64,000 nt of DNA from Taxillus chinensis. Taxonomy: Eukaryota; Streptophyta; Magnoliopsida; Santalales; Loranthaceae. The stretch covers positions 9,638,793 to 9,702,792 of the forward strand of contig CM042092.1 of NCBI GenBank assembly GCA_023512835.1. Direction: 5' to 3'. This document shows, piece by piece, positions 56,212-64,000 of the stretch. The position numbers and the translations under genes are program-made. Each line of letters opens with the position of its first letter. The first letter of the stretch is position 1. The notes under the pieces are model-generated. The model was given only the letters and a program-made list of their open reading frames with translations. It was not told where the DNA came from and did not search any database.

Positions 56212-59200
56212 TCAATTGTTTCCGGGCATCTCATCATACTCGCCCCCACCGTTCTCACCATCCACTACTTCATTATTGGCTTCATTTATATTCTGGGGAC
56301 GTATGAAGCTTGGCTGGTTAGTTGAGGACAGCACCCTTGCCCACATCCTGTCGGTTATGACTACCTGGTTCTGCTTAGCATTGATGCGCTGCAAATAAAG
56401 AAAAAGCATTCCAAAAGCAAATCAACACTACCGAGCAACTACTTTGGTATGTATGTAGGTATTGGTTATCGAACGAACGAAGATGCATACGCTGAAAGGA
56501 ATATATGTTTGTCTGCCATTCACAAGCCCACTTGTGAAGCCTGTATAGCCGGCCATTGCTCCATGCACAGCACTCTGAGCAAGCAGCGTGCAGTAAACGT
56601 TATCAGATGCATTGCCTGGAATTGCTCGAATCATGTAGGTTGGGTCTGCCAGACAAATTAGAGTATACTCAGTATTTTATAATGTTACAAGCCAACAAAA
56701 AAAATCAATAAGGTAGCTATAAAATTACTTACCTATATGTTTAAGGTTGATGAGCATCTTTCGTTTTCTTGCAAAGTGATCCTTCAGAAAAAATAAAATA
56801 ATAATAAATAAATATCTAAAACCCAACAGAAATCCCTCGGGAGTCGGGACAGTTTCGGTAAACCAATACTACGAGATGGTATAAAAATGAAAAGAGAACA
56901 GTTCTGGTTTAACAAGAAATTACTAATGCCATTAAGATAAAAAATAGAACATGTTCTCTCTCTCTCTCTCTCTCTGTCTCTCAAAGAATAAACAGTGCAC
57001 CGGATGGAATGTTTCTACTCCAAAATTGGACCCTTAAAAGTGGACAAGAAAAAACACTCAAGACCCAATAAATTACTTCTTAAGTTTTACATAGGCATCA
57101 AATATATCAGAGAAAGAGTACTTCTAACAGTTTTAGAAATAAAAAAGGAAAATAGATTCCACGTTTAAAAAAATTGTTAGTTAGATGCGGACAAAATAGT
57201 TACCTTTATCTGCTGAGATAACCACAACCCAACATCTTGCAGTAGCTTGTTTCCAGAAGCATCTTGCTGGCTCTTGTTGCTCTCTGAAATAAGTTCTTGT
57301 CCTGCACCCTCTGCTATCACAATCACCATGTGTCCATTTTCTTTAAGTCGTTTCTCTATAAATTCAAAAAGTCCACCCTGTCCTTCAAGATAGAAAGGTG
57401 ACTCGGGAATCAAGCAACAGTCAACGTCTCGATTGGCAAGTGTAGCATACATTGCAATGAACCCTGCACCAGGAATAAGCATTGTTTCATTTACCAAAAA
57501 CGAGGCCTATTTGTGTGTTCCAATGGCAGTACTATTGATGCTAAGATACAATATATCCATTCAGAAAATTATGAACAGTCCAGGAAGTTAAGGGTCAAGA
57601 GTAATAAAAGTTGTGAAAAATGTTCATCGATAATGATAGAAACTTACTTAGGACAAGCTGGTATGATAGTTCAGCTAAGAAACATCAGTATAAATACTCC
57701 AATTTTCACATTTGTTGTTAAATTGAAGGGCGTCAGCATCATTCCATCTCCTCAATGGCCCAAGTAATATTAAGAATTTTTTATATAGATAAAAGATTTT
57801 ATTAGAAAAACGAGCACACAAAGTGTGCTAGGGAGATCAAAGTACAACACTAAACGAACAAACAAAAACAACCAGCTCAGAACGTTGTGCCCAATACTAA
57901 AAGAAACAGCTTGAAAAAATATAGTTTCAAACAAGTTTTGCAGTTTTCACCTATTGTCGGAAAGTTCAAAGTAAAATGTAGCTTTAAAAAGAAATTTTGT
58001 ACAGCCCCCCCTGTGCCATTAAAAGGAAGAGAAGACCAAAAATGCACAAAGTGAAATAAAAGGGCATAAAATGTATGAGAAATTTACCACTATAACGTCC
58101 CATTAGCTTTACAACACCAATACCATTTTCTGCACTCTCTGCTTCAACATGGGCTGCATTAATGGCTCGTTGTGCCTCCTCAACAGCAGTATCAAAACCA
58201 AATGACTTGTCAATAACCTGAAAAATAGAGACAAGTTCAGGGAATGATTGAGAACTGACACTTGTTCAGGAAAAAGATGTAGGCCCTGCTGATGAAGATA
58301 CCGCAATATCGTTATCTATAGTTTTTGGGATTCCAGCAACAACTACTTTGAGGCCACGCCGTCTAATTTCCTGCATGATAAGAGTGGATTTATAGTGATA
58401 ATTTCAGGCATATAAAATCACAGAATGTGAAGGGTCTAGAAATATTCTACAATAATGTAGCTGCTGCAATTAAAGGGAGTAGATCGTTTGAATATTGTCT
58501 GCCAAATTTTTAGTGAAATTTTGATTCTAATATCATCTCATAAAAGAACCTTTCAGGAAACCAGTGCTTTCCAAATTTCTGTCAAATTTCTACTGAGAAT
58601 TCTGATATTGATACATATCACATAAAAAATAAAAAATAAAAAGATAAAATAATAAATAAATAACTTTCACGAAGCCAGTTCTTCCAAAATATGTCCAATT
58701 GTTTCCGATACTGAATGAGTTTACCTCAAAGATAACAGCTGCTCCTTTTTGAGTTCCATCGCCTCCAATTATATAAACCTGTACCATCATGAAAAATAAG
58801 GTGAGGCTCTTACAATAGAGAGCCTGTTTACAAACAAAAAATAAGAATCAATTCAGTAACTACAATTTCAAACAGGAAGACTTATTGCCAGACCTGATTA
58901 ATTCCACGATCTTGAATGCTATCAACAATTTTTGATTTATCATGACCTCCCCGCGATGTACCAAGGATGGTACCACCTTTTTTATGGATGTCATTCACAA
59001 ATTTGGGGCTTAAAGGGATGGTATTCCGAGAATAGAAACCCATGTATCCTCCCTATAAATGCATCAATATAAGTATCGCAGACACCAATACTTGGTCCAA
59101 AAAAAAAATCCTATCAAAACATTCAGAAGCACAAACTCAACAGTTTTATAAATTATAATAGTTTGAGCATCCTTACTTTAATATCAAAAACTAAACCCAA

Positions 59201-60994
59201 CACATAGCCTAGTTGGACTAGAATGCAAGGAATGTCATTCTCAGTTTTACATGTCAGACAGGATAAAAACCAACACTACCAATTTAATCTAAGGAAGAAA
59301 GGAAAGTAAAAAACATGGTACGAATCCAAGATTTAGGCCACATTTATTAGAAGAAGACCGATAAAAGTTCAATCAGTGAACTCCTTTCCCTGTCAGCCAA
59401 TGAAAATAAGTTTCGTCCAGATTGATGACAATGACATCCTCATTGCATCGATAATTCTTTCACACTAGTAACAGGGCACACAAAATAACAAATATAAATA
59501 CAATTTACATACATTACTAATCTAATGTCATTGCCAAATATGCTCCTATTTTGAATTAGAATAAAAGCCTCTGGGTGATGCCATGTTATGGAAATGCCAA
59601 CGTAGGGATAAAGACAATGGGCATTAAACCAAACCCAGGGCACAACCAAGCATACATGCTGTAAATCAAGCTTAAAATCACCGTGATTTAATTCTTAATC
59701 TTGTATTAAATATTGCTCATTTGAAAATACAATCAGTAGGCAACAAGAAAAAAAATCATGAAATTAATCCAATAAAGTACAGACTATTACAATGGAATGT
59801 CATATAACTGTAACCACTTACAGATATGCCAGAAACTTTGGTGACGCCATACATATTATGAAGGCCACAGACAATTTCCCTGATCACAGTGTTGAGCCCA
59901 GGGCAAAGACCACCACATGTTACAATACAAGCATGCACATCATCCGGCTTAAAATATACCTGGTCAACAGTGGAAGGACAGATGCAGGTAAATACTTGAT
60001 AGGACAATAGCTCTACATCACCACATAATAATAGAGAAAAGAGTTGTACTTTTTGGCGAGGTCCTGCTCGCCGAACATGTATCCCTCTTGGACCATCCTT
60101 GTGAACAACAACCTAGATTATCAAAACAAAACAAAAAAAACAGCCATATTCACAGATTACAGTAGGGAAACAACAAAAAGATAGCAAATTCCTTCAATCA
60201 GATGGCAATATGCTAGAACCAATTTAAACCAAATTCCTTGTATGATAGTAATAGCATAGTCGGTCACAGATCACAGCGACCAAGTTGTGTGTGTTTGTGT
60301 GTGTGTTTTTTCCTGTCTGGATGTCGCTATAGGTAGCATGAATTTTCAATAACGGCTTAAGCAAGCAAACAATAAAATGACAAAAATGGTTTATGGCAGG
60401 CAAGAGCGTGTGTGATAGATATTTTTTTGCATTCAGAGGTCACCTTTAGGGGAACAGTATCATCTGCGTGAACAAAGTATTGTCTGAAACAAGAAAGCCA
60501 ACAACCAAACACAAAACGAGTCGTTAAAATACTTGTCTTTTCATGCGTAAATGGATATGTATGTAAGTGGTGTAAGGCACCTGGCAAGTGGTTACATATA
60601 TACATAAAGCTGACTTACTTAACAACTGAATAAGCAGGATTGTCTTGCAGGGGATTGGGATAGATCTGCGCACAAACAAGCAGCTGAATGAGTAGATAAA
60701 CACTTGAAGATGTATATAACCTACATTGGTTTAATTATCGGCATCGCAACAAGAATATTTTAAAAAAAAAAAAAAAACACGAACCGAATCCCATCCTCGT
60801 ACACAAACTCAGACAACCCAGATGGGATCGATAAAAATAAATCAATGAAACGAATGTGGCGACTCAGAGAGAGAGACTGCAAGACGTACCTGGAGATCGG
60901 ACATGTAATCCGTGAAGTGAGGGACATCCTCCAGCACGTATCCTAAATCCCCGGTCTCAATTTTGATCTGAGATTCAGAACCATTCGCCGCCAT
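56212..60994 (-). CDS. PFK: ATP-dependent 6-phosphofructokinase, plant type, copy 2 (intact)
   Basis: All 13 exons of copy 1 have counterparts of the same length: 60890-60994, 60619-60665, 60444-60483, 60050-60112, 59822-59959, 58894-59052, 58725-58778, 58302-58370, 58088-58217, 57204-57463, 56733-56781, 56491-56645, 56212-56388. They again give 481 codons with the GGDGTQKG and PKTIDND motifs. I saw no frame-breaking change. Introns differ by small indels only (for example an altered stretch near 60574-60592). Two almost identical complete PFK genes therefore lie about 42 kb apart in direct orientation, if the assembly is right. Confidence 0.95.
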
Positions 60995-61715
60995 TCCGCA
61001 GAACCTGTTCGAGCCGCCGACAAAGAATAAGAGAAAATATAGAGAGAGAGGTTATATTATATATATATATATATATATGGATAATATTATAAAAGGGCCG
61101 GAAATCTGTTAGCTGGTTTTTGAGTTTCCTGTTGGCGGCCCCGTTTAGTGTTTCAGTTAAATTTGGATAACATTTAATGGGAACACCGAAAACCTACCCA
61201 ATCGTCTAAAAATGGAAACGCCATAAATATTTTTTAAAAACAAATTGAAAATACAAGCCCGCAGCAGCGGGGATTCGTATCGCAGTTGCAGGCAATATTT
61301 TAAAGCCAAGGGGTGTAATTGATTACATCTCATCCCTGCCCCCCGAATTCATCCATCCATCCATCCGTCCCGCGCCCATTGTTAAGAAAGTGGTAGTGCC
61401 ACAGACAACCAGCCAGGGTTATTGCCCCACCGCGTGCCCGGCTGTGTGTGGGTATATATATCACAGCAGGCAGCATATGGCAATAATGGCACAACAATTA
61501 CCAAGACAATATGACTTATGAAAGACAATAATTGATAAAGTATGACATTGACATTGATCTTTAATTTCCTCCGCCGCCACCGCCACCGCCACTGATCTTC
61601 CCACCCAATGAGATAGTCGTCCTCCGCCGCGCTCCGGTGTAGGTTTTCGGAACATATTTGGCGGGGGCGGCGGCGCCTTGGTCTTGCTGACCGGGAGCGA
61701 AAACGCCTCCCCTTG
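60995..61715. other. PFK upstream region and unassigned coding-like stretch, unit 2
   Basis: Counterpart of 18776-19483, nearly the same sequence; the minus-strand Gly-rich tail frame is also kept. Confidence 0.4.
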
Positions 61716-61716
61716 A

Positions 61717-61759
<43 letters not shown>

Positions 61760-61936
61760 AAAAAAAAAAAAAAAAAAAAATTAAAAAATAAAATTTTTTT
61801 AATATAAAAAAAAAAAAAAAAAAAATATTAATAATAAAAAAAAAATATTAATAATAATATTATAATATTAATAATATTAATAAAATAATTAATAATATAA
61901 AATTATTAATAATATATTAATAATTTAAAATAATAT
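61716..61936. repeat. 221-base stretch of only A and T, mostly poly-A
   Basis: It has no G or C. It occupies the position of the 19484-19760 repeat but has lost its unit structure, with A runs above 30. Probably unreliable consensus. Confidence 0.85.
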
Positions 61937-61964
61937 GATTAATGACACCGATTAATAAATTAAA

Positions 61965-62225
61965 ACGACACCGACAGACTCTTGTAGAGACCAGCGGAGA
62001 TGGGCATCTCCGGCCGTGAGGTTGAGTACGAAGTAGACAAGTACCTAGATGGGACTTCTCTGGCTTTGGGTTTCCTCGGGCCCACGACAAGACCATATAT
62101 TGTCCAACAAAGGTGGCCGCTAAGGGTTTTGTAGGTTCAGATGGTCGGATCGCTTGTTGGGTCTGTGGGTGTTGTTGAAGCTGCTTCACCAATGACAGCC
62201 ACCATCACCATCACTCAACACTCAT
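61965..62225 (-). pseudogene. QWRF-motif protein N-terminus, decayed, copy 2
   Basis: Same frameshifted motif series as 19765-20005, almost unchanged. Here the sequence continues directly into the shared flank at 62226 with no homopolymer block. Confidence 0.4.
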
Positions 62226-62226
62226 C

Positions 62227-64000
62227 ACTCGGCTTCAGCACATAGACAAGAATTTAAGGTTGCCCACAAACTCCACCACGCTTGTCCATAGCTCGAACCT
62301 GCGAAGGACCAGTAAATTAAACTCGTACGACAAAACCCATTACGGACTAGGCTTCCAAGCTCCGCATAGAACATTCAGATTAGCAGATTTCCACTTGTAA
62401 TCCGATTTTCACGAGAAACAACACGCACCGGTGCAAACTGAGTGAGTGCTGGCATTTGGGTAAAACCCCCTCGTGAATGAAACAACCGAATGAAAACTTA
62501 TGTTTAGGTGCCATTACCCTTTTCTTGGGGGGCGTGTGTCCGTGTTTGTTTGTGCTTTGGCAGCTTGGGTTTGGGTTTGGGTATTGGGGGAAGTGTCAGT
62601 GTGTCCTCGGCGAAGAACAATAATGTGTTTTTTTAACACTGAAGTCTGAAAAGGCCATTCCACTTTCTTTTTCTTTTTTTCTGTTTTTTTCTTTTTTTGG
62701 GTTTGCAGTGTGGCTCTTTCAGTTTCAGGCAGGCAGCTCACGCCTGTCTTGTCCAATTCTCACTTTTTGTTTGGCCAGTTCCAGACGAGTTGATCACATA
62801 ATTCAATAAGGTTTTACGTAATGTCACACGTATAGTTTGTAGGGATACGAGCATCCAACGTTTTAGCTAGCTGTCGATATATCACCACACAGTTGCCCCA
62901 CGGGTATAGCGTAGTTGGGTGCTCAGGGCATGCAACTCCCAGGTCAGGTGCAATTATATATATATATATATAATCAACATATATATATATATATATATAT
63001 GCACGACGAACCAAAAGCCTTTACTATTTTACTGTTGTACAGTAAAATTATATAATTTAACTGTTTTTTACTTTAAAACTAGGCTGTTTTTAGTTTTGGT
63101 GTAGAGAGAATCTGAACTCTCAATAAAGTTTCTAGTTCTTCACTCATGCTGTTTCCTTGTGCTAAAAAAACTGCGCTGGGTTGATTTCTTTACATTGCAT
63201 TGCTTAAATTGGTCGTTACGTCATCCAAATAACATTTAAAAAAACAATCACAATAGTTTTATAATCAAAGCATTTAACATTCTTGAGACAATGAGATTAA
63301 TTATTGTATTATTTTCATTTTGAAAATTTGTAGTCAAAAGTCCCTAACTGTTTTTGGTTTGCTTATTATTTGGGTTAAGAAAGGATTAATTTGTGTAAAG
63401 TGTTCTGTCAATCATCTAAGATGCTCTGATTGCAGTCTAATTGGATGTTTTTTTGTTGTTTTCACTAAGTCGTATTTAGTTGTAATTATTATCAACAAGT
63501 ATATTATAGAAAGGCACTAGCAGTTGAGGTCCGTGCGTTTAGATGACCTCATAAAGTGATATTTTACAAGGTTGCTTGTGGAGGTAGTCTATTTTTTAAC
63601 ACTAGTATTCTCATTTGTTTACATGAGTTATCATTATTGAGGAGTAATCTTGCGATTGAAGTAACCTTGTGATTGCGATTGACATCGTCTTGCAATCAAG
63701 AACAATCATTAGTCGATTGATGAATTGTGAGTTTATTATCAAGCCTTTAAGGTGTCATGCAATTTAGTATTATGATCAGAGAATCAATTTGTCGAATTAG
63801 GTGTTATGACGATGTGTTCTCATCGAAACAATTGCTCACTATCTAGTGAGCAATTTGCTACTCACTCATAAATCCAAATTTGTTTTATTTTCCTTCAAAA
63901 TAATTGATTGACTTTAGTTTTGTTTATTTCAAATAGGCATTTTAATGATGTGTTGTCATTTTAACAGGAGCTTATTACATGGAGTAAAGTATTGCTCACA
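62227..64000. other. Intergenic region, unit 2, to window edge
   Basis: Counterpart of 20923-22700; includes a TA microsatellite at about 62954-63001. The duplication continues past the right edge. No gene recognised. Confidence 0.6.

Noticed and set aside
1..64000. tRNA, rRNA or CRISPR arrays
   Set aside because: No cloverleaf-like A/B boxes, rRNA words or regularly spaced identical repeats with unique spacers were seen on either strand.

Overview
This window is nuclear DNA from a flowering plant, almost certainly a eudicot. The evidence is multi-exon genes with GT-AG introns, families typical of plants (plant-type ATP-phosphofructokinase, peptide deformylase 1A, plastid-type glyoxalase I, profilin, plant Aurora kinase, an E-class PPR protein, a glycine-rich membrane protein), AT-rich introns, and plant hAT, Harbinger and copia relics. 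The species cannot be fixed from the sequence.

The main structural fact is a head-to-tail duplication with a unit of about 31.7 kb. Unit 1 runs from the left edge to about 31.7 kb and unit 2 from there past the right edge. Three collinear blocks align: A (1-2880 with about 31720-34650), B (4718-7356 with 34840-37479) and C (7360-22700 with 49589-64000). Blocks B and C differ by only scattered substitutions and indels. Unit 1 alone has a 1.5-kb stretch with profilin exon 3, a hAT element and glyoxalase I exons. Unit 2 alone has a 12.1-kb stretch (37480-49588) with two more hAT elements, a Harbinger-like MITE and a decayed gene for a plant membrane glycoprotein.

Unit 1, left to right: transposon-derived ORF (-), profilin exon 3 (+), hAT-1, glyoxalase I fragment (-), peptide deformylase 1A (-, C-terminally truncated), broken PPR gene (-), a possible three-exon small gene (-), ATP-phosphofructokinase (-, 13 exons, 481 codons, intact), a decayed QWRF-like fragment (-), a 903-base stretch with no C, the first two exons of an Aurora kinase (+), a copia relic (-), and glyoxalase I (-, eight in-frame exons, last exon not found). 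Unit 2 repeats this: transposon ORF with a downstream Ulp1-protease remnant, profilin exon 2, a glyoxalase scrap, an intact peptide deformylase (274 aa), the 12.1-kb extra segment, a frameshifted PPR copy, the small gene and a second intact phosphofructokinase.

The genes do not form a pathway. Phosphofructokinase (glycolysis), glyoxalase I (methylglyoxal detoxification), peptide deformylase (organellar N-terminal processing) and Aurora kinase (mitosis) are separate housekeeping functions. From memory, Aurora 1, PFK6 and a glycine-rich membrane protein lie close together on Arabidopsis chromosome 4 (At4g32830, At4g32840, At4g32920), so this region probably keeps an old gene neighbourhood that was later duplicated and broken up by transposons. 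Whether the duplication is real or two haplotypes joined by an assembler is the main open question.
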